The notes under the pieces: generated by a model
The model's database searches: none
What the model was told of the DNA's origin: nothing
The model's input: only the letters and a program-made list of their open reading frames with translations
Assembly: GCF_900302455.1 (NCBI RefSeq)
Contig: NZ_ONZG01000001.1
Coordinates: 434,001-498,000 of the forward strand
Direction: 5' to 3'
DNA: 64,000 bases
DNA from: Falsiruegeria mediterranea M17
GTDB lineage: Bacteria; Pseudomonadota; Alphaproteobacteria; Rhodobacterales; Rhodobacteraceae
Position numbers and translations under genes: made by a program
Shown: positions 41,174 through 52,200 of the stretch, in pieces
Layout of the letters: each line of letters begins with the position of its first letter
Position numbering within the stretch: the first letter of the stretch is position 1

Positions 41174-42571
41174 ATGACGGAATCCAACATGGGCCTATGG
41201 CGCGGGCAACAGCGCAGCAGCTGGATCCGCTTGCGGACACTGATCGTTTTGCGATGGGTGGCCATCGTCGGGCAGATCGCCGCAATTACAGTGGCGCAGC
41301 GGATGTACGATCTGCAGCTCGAGCTGGGTCTGTGCTATCTGGCCATCGGCGTTTCTGTTGTTGGCAATCTGGCCGCGATCTTTGTGTTCCCCGAGAACAA
41401 GCGCCTGTCAGAGTTCGAAAATTTCCTGATGGTGCTGTTTGACCTGCTGCAATTGGCGTTCCTTCTTTATCTCACAGGCGGGCTGCACAACCCATTTGCT
41501 CTGCTGTTGCTTGGGCCGGTCACGATCTCGGCCAATGTGATGGGGTTGAGGTCCACGTTGATCATTGGTGGCACCGCGATTGTGCTGGTGACACTGCTGG
41601 CGCAGTTTCATCTGCCGCTCAGGACTGACATGGGCTTTGTCATGCGGGTGCCTGACATTTTCGTGTTCGGCAACTGGATCGCCATCATCATCGCGATCGT
41701 GTTTTTGGGCGCCTATTCCTACAGGATCAGCGCCGAAGTCGTATCGATGTCCGAGGCCCTGTCCGCCACCCATATGGCCTTGGCCCGAGAACAGAAGCTA
41801 ACCGATCTGGGTGGTGTTGTGGCCGCCGCCGCGCATGAGCTGGGTACGCCGCTGGCCACCATCAAACTTACCAGTGCCGAGCTGATCGAAGAGCTGGATG
41901 ACCGCCCCGACCTGCGCGAGGACGCCGCCCTGATCCGTGAACAAGCGGATCGTTGCCGTGACATCTTGCGGGACATGGGGCGTGCAGGAAAAGATGACCT
42001 GCATCTGCGCCAGGCTCCGCTCAGCACCGTGATCCATGAGGCGGCCGAACCCCACATGGACCGTGGCAAAGAGGTTCATTTCGAAGAAGGTCCCGGCGAA
42101 GGCGGTGATTTCCAGCAACCTGCCATCCTGCGCAAACCCGAGGTGATCCATGGCATGCGTAACCTGATCCAGAATGCGGTGGATTTCTCTCGCGCGAACG
42201 TCTGGGTCGAATCCGAATGGACCGAGGACGAAATCGTTGTGCGCATTGCGGATGACGGCCGCGGCTATTCCCCTCATATGATTGGTCGCATCGGTGACCC
42301 GTTCATGCGCCGCCGCCGGTCGGACGCCGAGAAAAAGTCGCGTCCCGAATACGAAGGGATGGGTCTGGGCCTGTTTATCGCCAAGACCCTTCTGGAACGC
42401 AGCGGTGCATCGCTCAGCTTTGCCAACGGCTCGGATCCCTACCAAACCCTGACCAACCGTCCTGAACACCGGGGCGCCATCGTTCAGGTTAGCTGGCCGC
42501 GCGCACAAATAGACGCCCAGCGCGGCAAGAACGCCGTGCCCATCGGGTTCAACGAACAATTCAAGGTTTGA
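41174..42571 (+). CDS. regB: Redox sensor histidine kinase RegB (PrrB/ActS)
   Basis: A 465-residue membrane kinase, partner of RegA. Six membrane helices (about 22-185) include the quinone-sensing GGLHNPF motif at 102-108. The phosphorylated His221 is in AAAAHELGTPLATIKL, the redox-active Cys261 in ADRCRDILRDMGRAGKDDL, the N-box is RNLIQNAVDFS and the G-boxes are DDGRGYS and GMGLGLFIAKTLLERSGA. Both known sensing elements are therefore present. It is divergent from senC with a 92-bp shared promoter region. Confidence 0.96.
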   Translation: MTESNMGLWRGQQRSSWIRLRTLIVLRWVAIVGQIAAITVAQRMYDLQLELGLCYLAIGVSVVGNLAAIFVFPENKRLSEFENFLMVLFDLLQLAFLLYLTGGLHNPFALLLLGPVTISANVMGLRSTLIIGGTAIVLVTLLAQFHLPLRTDMGFVMRVPDIFVFGNWIAIIIAIVFLGAYSYRISAEVVSMSEALSATHMALAREQKLTDLGGVVAAAAHELGTPLATIKLTSAELIEELDDRPDLREDAALIREQADRCRDILRDMGRAGKDDLHLRQAPLSTVIHEAAEPHMDRGKEVHFEEGPGEGGDFQQPAILRKPEVIHGMRNLIQNAVDFSRANVWVESEWTEDEIVVRIADDGRGYSPHMIGRIGDPFMRRRRSDAEKKSRPEYEGMGLGLFIAKTLLERSGASLSFANGSDPYQTLTNRPEHRGAIVQVSWPRAQIDAQRGKNAVPIGFNEQFKV

Positions 42572-42653
42572 TGCCAGAAACAGGTTAAATCCGCATTAAC
42601 CTTTGTGAAGCATTCTATGCGCCACCCACCGGATTGAAATGAGGGGCGTCGCC

Positions 42654-44159
42654 ATGATCTCGGAATTGTTTGTTTTGGGCATTGTTTGCGTAACATCGGC
42701 GGCAATGGTGCTCTTTTGGCTGGCCCCCTTCAAGGCAAGGGCAATTGCAACAAGTACCGGTGTGTCTCCAGAACTCTGCAATGATCATGTTTATCTTTTC
42801 GAGGGCAACGAACTGATTGGATTGTCCGACGCAGGTGAACGTGAAGACGCCAAGATCGCCGATTGGACCGACCTGAGAACCTACTTAGCAGAGCGCTTTC
42901 CCAATTTCCCGGAAACGCCCGAAGAAATCGAACAGGCAGGCGAGATTGTGGTCACTCCAGTTGACGCGAGCGCTCGGCAGGATGTTTTTTGCGAATGGAT
43001 TGATGGCATTACCCGTGTGCAAGTGCGCAAGACGGACGCGCCGGAAACGAAGCAGATGCAACTCGACCCGGTGCGCGCTGCGACTGAAAGCGCACCTTAC
43101 CCAGTTTGGTGCGTGGACCACTACGGCACAGTCTGCTGGCACAATGCGGCCTATGCGCGTTTGGCACGAAAGGTACGAGGGCAGAACACAAGCGATTTGA
43201 AACCGCTCTTTGACCTGACGGATCCCACGGGACCCAACAGCAATCGCCGACGAATCTCGGTATCGCCAAAGGACAGCGATCAAAAACTCTGGTTTGATCT
43301 GTCCGTGGTAGACCAAGGTGATAATCAGCTTTGCTATGCAACTGACATAAATGCCGTTGTTGATGCCGAAGTCGCGCAACGAAACTTTGTCCAGACTTTG
43401 GCAAAGACATTTGCGCAATTGTCCATTGGTTTGGCCATCTTTGATCGGAACCGCCAATTGGCTTTGTTCAACCCGGCGCTGATCGATTTGACTGCATTAC
43501 CAGCTGACTTCCTGAGCAGTCGACCCAGTGTCATGAGCTTTTTCGACAGACTCAGAAACCAGAACATGATGCCCGAGCCCAAAAATTATGGCGGATGGCG
43601 TCAACAGATGAACGATCTGGTCGAGGCCGCGGCAGACGGGCGGTACCAAGAGACATGGTCGCTGCCGTCCGGTTCGGTTTATTCCGTCAGCGGACGCCCG
43701 CATCCTGATGGCGCCGTAGCCTTCCTGTTCGAAGACATCACTGCCGAGATCACCCTAACCCGCCGCTTTAGGTCAGAGCTGGAACTGGGGCAGTCCATCC
43801 TGGATCAGCTTGAAGACGCAATCGCTGTCTTTGCGTCGGACGGGGCACTGGCCTTTTCCAACGTTGCCTATCACCAAATGTGGCAGGTCGACCCGGATGC
43901 AAGCTTTGCCACCGTCTCGGTTTTGGACGCAACGCGCATTTGGCAGGACAAATGCACCGCCACGCCGGTCTGGGGCGAAATTCGTGATTTCGTGGACAGC
44001 CGTGAAAACCGCTCTCAATGGCGCGAGTTGGTGCACCTGCGGTCCGGTGAAACATTGATCTGCACCGCCAGCCCGATTCAGAACGGCGGGACAATGATCC
44101 GCTTTACCGCCCACTCGCGTGTCTCCCAGAACCCGCAATTGAGCGATGCGCAGGGCTGA
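42654..44159 (+). CDS. Membrane-anchored PAS-domain protein without a kinase domain
   Basis: A 501-residue protein: an N-terminal membrane helix (about 3-22), then PAS-like domains around residues 135-225, 240-345 and 370-475 (PYPVWCVDHYGTVCWHNAAYARL; LSIGLAIFDRNRQLALFNPAL; LEDAIAVFASDGALAFSNVAYHQMW). No histidine kinase, GGDEF or EAL domain follows, so it may signal through a partner or be a kinase that lost its catalytic part. The start at 42654 follows GAGGGG. It follows regB by 82 bp and precedes tsaE by 41 bp. Confidence 0.8.
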   Translation: MISELFVLGIVCVTSAAMVLFWLAPFKARAIATSTGVSPELCNDHVYLFEGNELIGLSDAGEREDAKIADWTDLRTYLAERFPNFPETPEEIEQAGEIVVTPVDASARQDVFCEWIDGITRVQVRKTDAPETKQMQLDPVRAATESAPYPVWCVDHYGTVCWHNAAYARLARKVRGQNTSDLKPLFDLTDPTGPNSNRRRISVSPKDSDQKLWFDLSVVDQGDNQLCYATDINAVVDAEVAQRNFVQTLAKTFAQLSIGLAIFDRNRQLALFNPALIDLTALPADFLSSRPSVMSFFDRLRNQNMMPEPKNYGGWRQQMNDLVEAAADGRYQETWSLPSGSVYSVSGRPHPDGAVAFLFEDITAEITLTRRFRSELELGQSILDQLEDAIAVFASDGALAFSNVAYHQMWQVDPDASFATVSVLDATRIWQDKCTATPVWGEIRDFVDSRENRSQWRELVHLRSGETLICTASPIQNGGTMIRFTAHSRVSQNPQLSDAQG

Positions 44160-44200
44160 TCCACCTTGCAGCCACTGGCGGTCGCGGCCATTGTGTGAAC

Positions 44201-44674
44201 ATGACCCGCCCGCCTCTGTCGATCGATCTGATCGCCCCGGAAAAAACCGCCGAACTGGCCCTTTGGTTCGCCCCGCAATTGCGCGCGGGCGATTGCCTTT
44301 TGCTGTCTGGAGAGATCGGCAGCGGTAAAACTTTCTTTGCCCGCAACCTGATCCAATCCGTGCTTGATCACCCCGAAGACGTCCCCTCGCCGACCTTCAC
44401 ACTGGTGCAGATCTATGACACGGCTGCAGGGGAAATCTGGCACTCGGACCTGTATCGCCTGACCTCGATCGACGAGGTCGAGGAATTGGGTCTGATCGAA
44501 GCTTTTGAGACCTCCATCTGCCTGGTGGAATGGCCCGACAAGCTGGGAGAGCTGGCGCCACATGATGCACTGTCAATGCACTTCGCCGCCGATCCCTTGC
44601 ACGACACGCGGCGTAAACTCACCCTCAACTGGAACGATCCCAAATGGGACACACGCCTGGACCCCCTGAAATGA
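44201..44674 (+). CDS. tsaE: tRNA threonylcarbamoyladenosine synthesis ATPase TsaE
   Basis: A 157-residue P-loop protein. Walker A is GEIGSGKT (37-44), FTLVQIY follows, and HSDLYRLTSIDEVEELGLIEAF is the family's Walker-B-like region; LVEWPDKLGEL is a C-terminal signature. It is an ATPase that keeps the TsaB-TsaD complex active in making t6A37 of tRNA. An ATG at 44201 is chosen over the GTG two codons earlier. It overlaps amgK by ATGA. Confidence 0.94.
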   Translation: MTRPPLSIDLIAPEKTAELALWFAPQLRAGDCLLLSGEIGSGKTFFARNLIQSVLDHPEDVPSPTFTLVQIYDTAAGEIWHSDLYRLTSIDEVEELGLIEAFETSICLVEWPDKLGELAPHDALSMHFAADPLHDTRRKLTLNWNDPKWDTRLDPLK

Positions 44675-45675
44675 CAAATCGAGCTGTCGTTAGCGAAGCA
44701 ATCATCGCCAGAACCAAATGGGCAGGCGTTACTCCCGCCCCTTTGGCCGGGGATGCGTCGAATCGGATCTATCACCGCCTGACAGACCCGGCGACACAAG
44801 AGACTGCCGTTTTGATGGACGCAGACCCGGAAAAGGGCGAAGATGTCCGCCCCTTTGTCCGGGTGGCAAACTACCTGCGTGAACTGGGTCTAAGCGCACC
44901 TGAAATCCTGGCCGAAGATGAGGATTTCGGGTTCCTCCTGCTCGAAGATCTGGGGGATGGCCTGTTTGCTCGGGTTATTGCGGACCAACCCGATTTGGAA
45001 CGCCCCCTCTACGAGGCTGCAACCGATGTACTGGTACGTCTGCACAAGTCGCCGGTAATGGACTTGGAAAGCTATGGCCCGCGTATGATGACGCAACGGG
45101 CGGCCATGGCGTTCTCTCACTACGCGGCCGGGATCACGGGCGAGGATCAGACAGACGTCGAACACAAGTTCAGCAAACTGTTCCAAGACATCCTGATCGA
45201 CACGACCGGAGGGTCGAAGGTGGTGGTCCTGCGTGATTATCACGCCGAGAACCTGCTGTGGCTGCCGGGCCGTTCCCATCTGGCACGTGTCGGTTTGCTG
45301 GATTTTCAGGATGCAATGCTTGGACACCCGGCCTATGATCTGATGTCCATGCTGCAAGACATCCGCCGCAAGGTCCCCGCCGGGATTGAGATGACGATGA
45401 TCAACCGCTATCTGCAAGCCACGGGCCTGGACGAACACAATTTCCGGCAGGCCTATGCCGTCCTGAGCGTGCAGCGAAACCTGCGCATCCTGGGCGTCTT
45501 TGCGCGCCTTGCGGTGGAACGCGGCAAGCCGGGCTACGTCGACCTTATGCCCCCCACCTGGGACCATTTGGTACGTGGGTTGAACCACCCGGCTCTGGCC
45601 CCGGTCTCGGACCTGATCCTGAAGTCCCTGCCGGCCCCCACAGCGGCAAACATGCAAAAGTTGAAGGACCGATGA
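44671..45675 (+). CDS. amgK: Anomeric MurNAc/GlcNAc kinase (AmgK-like)
   Basis: A 334-residue aminoglycoside-phosphotransferase-fold kinase. LAGDASNRIYHRL (near 22-34) is the nucleotide-binding loop, VVLRDYHAENLLWLPGR the catalytic loop with Asp and Asn, and GLLDFQDAMLGHPAYDLMSMLQD the metal-binding loop. AmgK phosphorylates MurNAc at the anomeric carbon in cell-wall recycling, bypassing de novo UDP-MurNAc synthesis. The gene for the next enzyme, murU, follows with an ATGA overlap, which strongly supports the call. It is also coupled to tsaE. Confidence 0.88.
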   Translation: MTNRAVVSEAIIARTKWAGVTPAPLAGDASNRIYHRLTDPATQETAVLMDADPEKGEDVRPFVRVANYLRELGLSAPEILAEDEDFGFLLLEDLGDGLFARVIADQPDLERPLYEAATDVLVRLHKSPVMDLESYGPRMMTQRAAMAFSHYAAGITGEDQTDVEHKFSKLFQDILIDTTGGSKVVVLRDYHAENLLWLPGRSHLARVGLLDFQDAMLGHPAYDLMSMLQDIRRKVPAGIEMTMINRYLQATGLDEHNFRQAYAVLSVQRNLRILGVFARLAVERGKPGYVDLMPPTWDHLVRGLNHPALAPVSDLILKSLPAPTAANMQKLKDR

Positions 45676-46358
45676 CCCAAGCGCCCCACGCCGCAATGTT
45701 GTTTGCCGCGGGATTCGGCACGCGGATGAAGCACCTGACCAAAGATCGCCCCAAGCCGATGATACCCGTGGCGGGCCGTCCTTTGGTCGATCACGCGATT
45801 GATCTGGCGCGCACTGCCGGTATCGAAACCCTCGTGGCAAATCTGCATTACCTGCCTGAGGTTCTCGCCGACCACCTAACGCCGCAAGGTGTGAAACTAT
45901 CGTGGGAGCTGCCTGATATCCTCGAAACCGGGGGTGGGTTGAAAGCTGCATTGCCCTTGTTGGGTGATGACCCGGTGATCACGATGAACACCGACGCCAT
46001 CTGGTCCGGTCCAAACCCACTCAGCCAACTACTGCAGGCCTGGGACCCGGACACCATGGATGCGCTGCTCATGTGCGTGCCCGCGCCCCAAACCTTGGGT
46101 CATTCCGGAGGCGGAGATTTCGCACTCAATGCGCAAGGCAAGCTATCTCGCGGTGGTACGCAGACTTATGGAGGCATCCAGATCCTGAAAACAGAGCTTC
46201 TGGGGTCTATCGAACAAAGCGTCTTTTCACTGAATATGGTGTGGGACCAGATACATGAGCAGGGCCGGTTGTTCGGGATAAGCTATCCGGGCCAATGGTG
46301 CGATGTGGGGCATCCGGAGGGTATCGCCCTGGCCGAAAGCCTGATCAACGATGTTTGA
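45672..46358 (+). CDS. murU: MurNAc-1-phosphate uridylyltransferase (MurU-like)
   Basis: A 228-residue nucleotidyltransferase. The signature AMLFAAGFGTRMKHLTKDRPKPMIPVAGRPLVDHAI is at 8-43, MNTDAIWSG binds the metal, and the C-terminal WCDVGHPEGIALAE closes the site. With AmgK it makes UDP-MurNAc from recycled MurNAc. Coupled to amgK by ATGA, and its end overlaps addB by 8 bp, so the whole tsaE-amgK-murU-addB-addA set is one operon. Confidence 0.88.
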   Translation: MTQAPHAAMLFAAGFGTRMKHLTKDRPKPMIPVAGRPLVDHAIDLARTAGIETLVANLHYLPEVLADHLTPQGVKLSWELPDILETGGGLKAALPLLGDDPVITMNTDAIWSGPNPLSQLLQAWDPDTMDALLMCVPAPQTLGHSGGGDFALNAQGKLSRGGTQTYGGIQILKTELLGSIEQSVFSLNMVWDQIHEQGRLFGISYPGQWCDVGHPEGIALAESLINDV

Positions 46359-49290
46359 GTCCAGCGCACAGCCACGGGTCTTTGCCGAGGCTCCGGGTGT
46401 AGATTTTCCAGAGGCTTTGGTGCAAGGGCTTCACACGCGCGCCGCGGCCCACCGGCCCGAGGCCCTGGCGCGGGTGCAACTGGTGGTCAACACTCGCCGC
46501 ATGGCACGTCGTGTTCGTGAGCTGTTTGACGCCGGTCCACCCTGCCTGTTGCCGCAGATCTCTCTGATCACGGACCTGGGTGAAACACAGGATCTGTCGC
46601 GGTTGCCCCCGGCCATCCCGCCACTGCGGCGACGTCTGCAACTGACGCAATTGGTGTCGCGCTTGTTGGATCAGCAACCGGATCTGGCCGCGCGATCTTC
46701 GCTTTATGATCTCTCCGACAGCCTGGCTGATCTGATAGATGAAATGCAGGGCGAAGGTGTGCCCCCGCAGGCCATCCGCGACCTGGACGTCAGTGACCAA
46801 TCGGGCCACTGGCACCGTACACAACAATTCATCGCCATCGCCGATCAATTTATCGGAGCAGATGAACTGGACGTACAAGCCCGCCAGCGCAAGGTTGTGG
46901 AAAACCTGATCCAACGGTGGGAAATCGCGCCGCCCCAACACCCGATCATTCTGGCCGGTTCCACTGGGTCGCGCGGAACAACCCTGATGCTGATGGAGGC
47001 GATTGCCCGCCTGCCCCAAGGCGCGCTGATCCTGCCCGGATTTGACTTTGTACAGCCCGCTTCGGTCTGGTCCGGCCTGGACGACGCGTTGCTGTCGGAA
47101 GATCACCCACAGTACCGCTTCCGAAAGCTGATGCGAGGGTTGAAGCTGGAGCCCAAGGACATCCGACCCTGGACCGACTCCCAGGCCCCCTCACCCGCGC
47201 GCAACAGGCTCGTCTCGCTCGCGCTGCGCCCGGCCCCCGTCACGGACGCGTGGATGTCCGAAGGCGCGCAATTGACCGACCTGCCCGAAGCCACAAAGGG
47301 CATCACCTTGGTCGAGGCCCCCTCGCCCCGGGCCGAGGCTTTGGCAATTGCCCTGCGCCTGCGTCAAGCTGCCGAAGACGGACAAACGGCCGCCCTGATT
47401 ACCCCCGACCGGATGTTGACCCGCCAAGTCAGCGCCGCGCTTGATCGCTGGTCGATCATCCCGGACGACAGTGCCGGCCTGCCGCTGCAATTGTCGCCTC
47501 CGGGCCGATTCCTGCGCCATGTCGCGGGATTGTTCGTACATCGGCTGGATGGTGAGGCGCTGCTGACCCTGCTCAAACATCCCCTCTGCCACATGGGCGG
47601 TGCACGCGGCGATCACCTGCGCCAAACCCGCGATCTGGAACTGGACCTGCGCCGCTATGGCCCACCATTCCCCGATATCGAAGGGTTTCAAGCCTTTGCT
47701 GCGCGCCGTTTGGCCGGTCAGGTTGAAATCCCACCCTCGTGGCTGACATGGCTAAATAACTGTTTCGTCGACCAGCAAGTCAGCAAAGAATTATCGCTTG
47801 CTCAATGGGTTGAACGGCTACGCACCCTGGCCGAGGCGATCTCGGTAGGGAGCGCACAAAACAATGACAGCAACCTGTGGGACAAGAACAACGGCCAAAA
47901 AGCGCACGAAGTGTTCCGCAAGCTCGAGGAAGAAGCAGAACACGGCGGCCGCATGACCGCCCGCGACTTCGCTGACCTGATCGGGGCCATCCTTGCGGAT
48001 GAAGAAATCCGCGATCGTGATACGCCGCATGATCACATCATGATCTGGGGCACGCTCGAGGCGCGCGTTCATGGCGCCGACCTGCTGATCCTTGGCGGCC
48101 TGAACGAAGGCAGCTGGCCCGAAGCCGCCAAACCCGATCCCTGGCTCAACCGTCAAATGCGCGATGCGGCCGGACTGCTTCTGCCGGAACGGCGGATCGG
48201 CCTGTCGGCCCATGATTTCCAACAGGCAGTCTGCGCCGAAGAGGTTTGGCTGACCCGCGCCACACGTTCCGATGATGCCGAAACCGTCGCATCACGTTGG
48301 GTGAACCGCCTGACCAACCTGCTCAGCGGATTGCCGGATCAGGGAGGGCCTGAGGTTGTGAAAGAGATGCAGGCGCGCGGACAGCACTGGCTGGATCTGA
48401 GCGACGCGCTGGAAGAAACATCTGCAATCGCTGCGGCCACGCGCCCGTCGCCGCGCCCCCCGGTCGCTGCCCGCCCTCGCCGCATGTCGGTGACAGAAAT
48501 CAAACGCCTGATCCGCGACCCTTACGCGATCTACGCCAAACACGTGCTGCGCCTGAAACGGCTCGACCCCCTGGTACAGGCCCCCGATGCCCTGCTGCGG
48601 GGGATCGTGGTGCATGAGGTGTTGGAGAAGTTTATCGCCGAGACGACCGAACACCCCGAGACTTTGACACGCAAAGCATTTCTGGCCAAGGCTGGGGCCC
48701 TTCTGGATGAACTGGTGGCCTGGCCAACCGCGCGCAAACTCTGGCTGGCGCGGATCGAACGCATCGCCGATGCCTTTCTGCTCAGCGAACAGCAAAGGCG
48801 CGCGCTTGCCAGCCCGATTGCCTTTGAGGCGAAACTGAAACAACGCCTTGATCCGCTGGACTTTGAACTGGTGGGCCGCGCCGACCGAATTGATCAGGAC
48901 ACACGCGGCGATCTTTACATCTATGATTACAAAACCGGTGCGCCACCTTCGGCCCCGCAGCAATCAAAATTCGACAAACAGCTGCTGATCGAGGCCGCGA
49001 TGGCTGAGGAAGGCGGGCTTGAGGGTATGGACCCGATGCAAGTCGCAGGCGCCGTGTTCATCGGAATTGGCGGTTCGTTCAAAGAGGTGCCCGCGCCATT
49101 GGACAAGGAACCCCCCGCCAAGGTCTGGGCTGAATTGCGCGAATTGATCGAGGCGTATTTCGATACCGAACAGGGATACACAGCCCGCAGGATGCTGCAC
49201 AGCGATGCGGATGTTGGCGACTATGACCATCTGGCCCGCTTTGGCGAATGGGACCGCACCACCGACCCCACGCCCGAGGATCTGACATGA
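46351..49290 (+). CDS. addB: Double-strand break repair protein AddB
   Basis: A 979-residue alphaproteobacterial AddB, subunit of the AddAB helicase-nuclease that resects DNA ends for RecA. The N-terminal half is an inactivated helicase-like region. The C-terminal PD-(D/E)XK nuclease domain is visible as IVVHEVLEKFI, FELVGRADRIDQDTRGDLYIYDYKTGAPP and the following Gln. The start overlaps murU by 8 bp, and the stop overlaps the addA start by ATGA, as expected for subunits made in equal amounts. Confidence 0.92.
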   Translation: MFESSAQPRVFAEAPGVDFPEALVQGLHTRAAAHRPEALARVQLVVNTRRMARRVRELFDAGPPCLLPQISLITDLGETQDLSRLPPAIPPLRRRLQLTQLVSRLLDQQPDLAARSSLYDLSDSLADLIDEMQGEGVPPQAIRDLDVSDQSGHWHRTQQFIAIADQFIGADELDVQARQRKVVENLIQRWEIAPPQHPIILAGSTGSRGTTLMLMEAIARLPQGALILPGFDFVQPASVWSGLDDALLSEDHPQYRFRKLMRGLKLEPKDIRPWTDSQAPSPARNRLVSLALRPAPVTDAWMSEGAQLTDLPEATKGITLVEAPSPRAEALAIALRLRQAAEDGQTAALITPDRMLTRQVSAALDRWSIIPDDSAGLPLQLSPPGRFLRHVAGLFVHRLDGEALLTLLKHPLCHMGGARGDHLRQTRDLELDLRRYGPPFPDIEGFQAFAARRLAGQVEIPPSWLTWLNNCFVDQQVSKELSLAQWVERLRTLAEAISVGSAQNNDSNLWDKNNGQKAHEVFRKLEEEAEHGGRMTARDFADLIGAILADEEIRDRDTPHDHIMIWGTLEARVHGADLLILGGLNEGSWPEAAKPDPWLNRQMRDAAGLLLPERRIGLSAHDFQQAVCAEEVWLTRATRSDDAETVASRWVNRLTNLLSGLPDQGGPEVVKEMQARGQHWLDLSDALEETSAIAAATRPSPRPPVAARPRRMSVTEIKRLIRDPYAIYAKHVLRLKRLDPLVQAPDALLRGIVVHEVLEKFIAETTEHPETLTRKAFLAKAGALLDELVAWPTARKLWLARIERIADAFLLSEQQRRALASPIAFEAKLKQRLDPLDFELVGRADRIDQDTRGDLYIYDYKTGAPPSAPQQSKFDKQLLIEAAMAEEGGLEGMDPMQVAGAVFIGIGGSFKEVPAPLDKEPPAKVWAELRELIEAYFDTEQGYTARRMLHSDADVGDYDHLARFGEWDRTTDPTPEDLT

Positions 49291-52200
49291 GCGCGCGCAA
49301 TGAAGCCACCGAAAAGCAGGTCACGGCGGCGCGCCCTGATGCATCCACCTGGCTGTCGGCCAACGCAGGGTCCGGCAAGACCCGCGTTTTGACCGACCGG
49401 GTAGCGCGGCTGTTGCTCAGCGACGTACAACCGCAGCACATCCTGTGCCTGACCTATACCAAGGCCGCGGCGTCCGAGATGCAAAACCGTCTATTCAAGC
49501 GGTTGGGCGAATGGGCAATGCTGCCAGATGATCAGCTGTTTAAACAACTGAACGATCTGGGTGTTGACGGTACGATCGATCCTGCCCGCCTGTCGCATGC
49601 CCGAACGCTCTTTGCTCGGGCGATCGAAACCCCCGGTGGCCTCAAGATCCAAACGATCCACTCGTTCTGTGCCTCGCTTTTGCGACGTTTCCCGCTTGAG
49701 GCCGGGGTCAGCCCTCAGTTTTCTGAGATGGAGGATCGCGCCGCCGCCGTGTTGCGTGAAGAGATTGTCGAGGCTTTGGCCGAAGGGGATCAGGCACATC
49801 TGGTCGATGGGATCGCACGTTTTGTCACCGACACCGGATTTGACAGCCTGACACAAGCGATCACAGGGAAACGGGACGCCTTTACCGGGACGGTTGATTG
49901 GCCCGAACTGATGGCCTGTTTCGAACTGCCCGCCAACTTTGACGAACAGGCACTGCTGGACCGGGTTTATCTGGGTGGTGAGCTGGAGTTGATCGCTGCG
50001 ATCCGCCCCATGCTGGCCGACAGCGGGGGCAACAACGCCAAAGCCGCCGACAAACTGGCCGGGTTCACCGAACGAACACTCTCAACCCTGCCCATTCTGG
50101 AAAGCGTCCTGCTGACAGGCAGCGGTGCCAAAGAACCGTTCAGCGCAAAAATCAACGGATTCCCAACCAAGGCGCTGCGCGAAGGGCCAATGTCACCTTA
50201 CATGCCGCAACTCGAAGCACTGATGCGCCGGGTCGAAGATGCGCGTGAACAACGGCTGGCCTTGGTCGCAGCCCGCAAATCGCTGGCCCTGCATCGTTTT
50301 GCCAATGTGTTCCTGCCAGAATACGAGCGTCGCAAACAGTTGCGCGGTTGGCTCGACTTTGACGATCTGATCCTGAAAGCGCGGCAATTGATGAATGATC
50401 CATCGGTCGCGGCCTGGGTGCTTTATCGACTGGATGGCGGCATCGATCACATTCTGGTGGACGAGGCGCAGGACACCAGCCCCGCACAATGGGACGTGAT
50501 AGAAAAGCTCGCGCAGGAATTCACCAGTGGTGAGGGCGCGCGGTCAGATGTTGAGCGCACGATTTTCGTGGTCGGCGACAAGAAACAGTCGATCTATTCG
50601 TTTCAGGGCGCCGACCCCGAGGCGTTCGACCGGATGCAACGGGAATTTGGACACAGACTGTCGGAAAGCGGCTCAAATTTGGTGCCTTTGACGCTGGAAT
50701 ACTCGTTCCGGTCGTCGGCTGCGGTGTTGGGTCTGGTCGATCAGGTGTTCGATGGCAAAACCGAGGCCGGGTTTCATGCCGAGGCCAAGCACAAGGCATT
50801 CAAAGCCGCCCTGCCCGGCCGTGTCGATCTGTGGCCTGTGGTCGAAAAGGTCGATGACGAGGATGACCGCCCCTGGACCGATCCTGTCGACCGGCCCAGC
50901 GCGCAGCACCATACCGTAATCCTGGCGGAACAGATCGCCCGCGCCATCAAACGGATGATTGATGAGGGCGAGACGATCCCTGAAGACGGTTTTGAATCAG
51001 GCGAATTCGTACGTCGTCGGGTCCGGCCAGGAGATTTCATGATCCTGGTTCAGCGTCGATCCGACCTCTTTGCCGAAATCATTCGCGCGTGCAAAGCGGC
51101 CGGATTGCCGATTGCCGGGGCCGACCGGCTTAAGGTGGGTGCCGAGCTGGCGGTCAAGGACCTAGCGGCCCTGCTCAGCTTTCTCGCCACGCCCGAGGAT
51201 GACCTGTCACTAGCCACCGTGCTGAAATCCCCACTCTTTGGGTGGAGTGAGCAACAACTCTTTGACTTGGCGCATCGGCGGACAGACAAATTCCTGTGGC
51301 CTGCTCTCCGCACCCGCGCCGAAGACTTCCCCGGCACCATGGCAGTGCTGAATGACCTGCGCAGCATGACCGATTTCCTGCGCCCCTATGACCTGATCGA
51401 ACGCATCCTGACCCGGCATGGCGGGCGTCAGAAACTGCTGGGTCGTCTGGGGGCTGAGGCCGAGGATGGGATCAATGCCCTGCTCAGTCAGGCGCTGGCC
51501 TATGAACGGGCGGATATTCCCAGCCTCACTGGTTTTTTGGTCTGGATGCAAACCGACGACCTGGAGATCAAGCGTCAGATGGGCGGCGTCGGCGACATGA
51601 TCCGGGTGATGACGGTGCACGGTTCCAAGGGTTTAGAATCGCCTATCGTGATCCTGCCCGACACCGGTGCGCGGAGGGCCCCGACCGATGACGAGATCAT
51701 GTTGGCGGGCGACATGCCGTTGTGGAAAGTTTCGCGCGATGTCTCGCCTGGTGCAATCGCACAGGCCCGTGCCGAGGCACAGGCCCGGCAGATGAACGAA
51801 CGCCTGCGACTGCTATACGTGGCGCTTACGCGGGCCGAGAAGTGGCTGATCGTGGCCGCGGCTGGTGACTTGGGCAAAAGTGGCGACAGCTGGTACCAGA
51901 TGGTCGAGGGCGCTATGCGAACCTCAGGTGCCGAGGCGATCCCTGGCACTGCGATCCAGCGGCTGCAGCACGGTGATTGGTCCGGTCTGCCTTTGCAGGA
52001 AGAACCGGCAGCCAAACGCGAGCCTGTTACCCTGCCCGATTTGTTCCGAACACGCGCGCCCACACCCACTCCGGCACGCGCCACACTCAGCCCATCCGAT
52101 CTTGGCGGGGCCAAGGCCTTGGCTGGCGACATGGGTCTGGATGAGGAGGCCGCCAAGGAGCGCGGCAGCAGAATCCATACGCTGCTCGAGCACCTACCGG

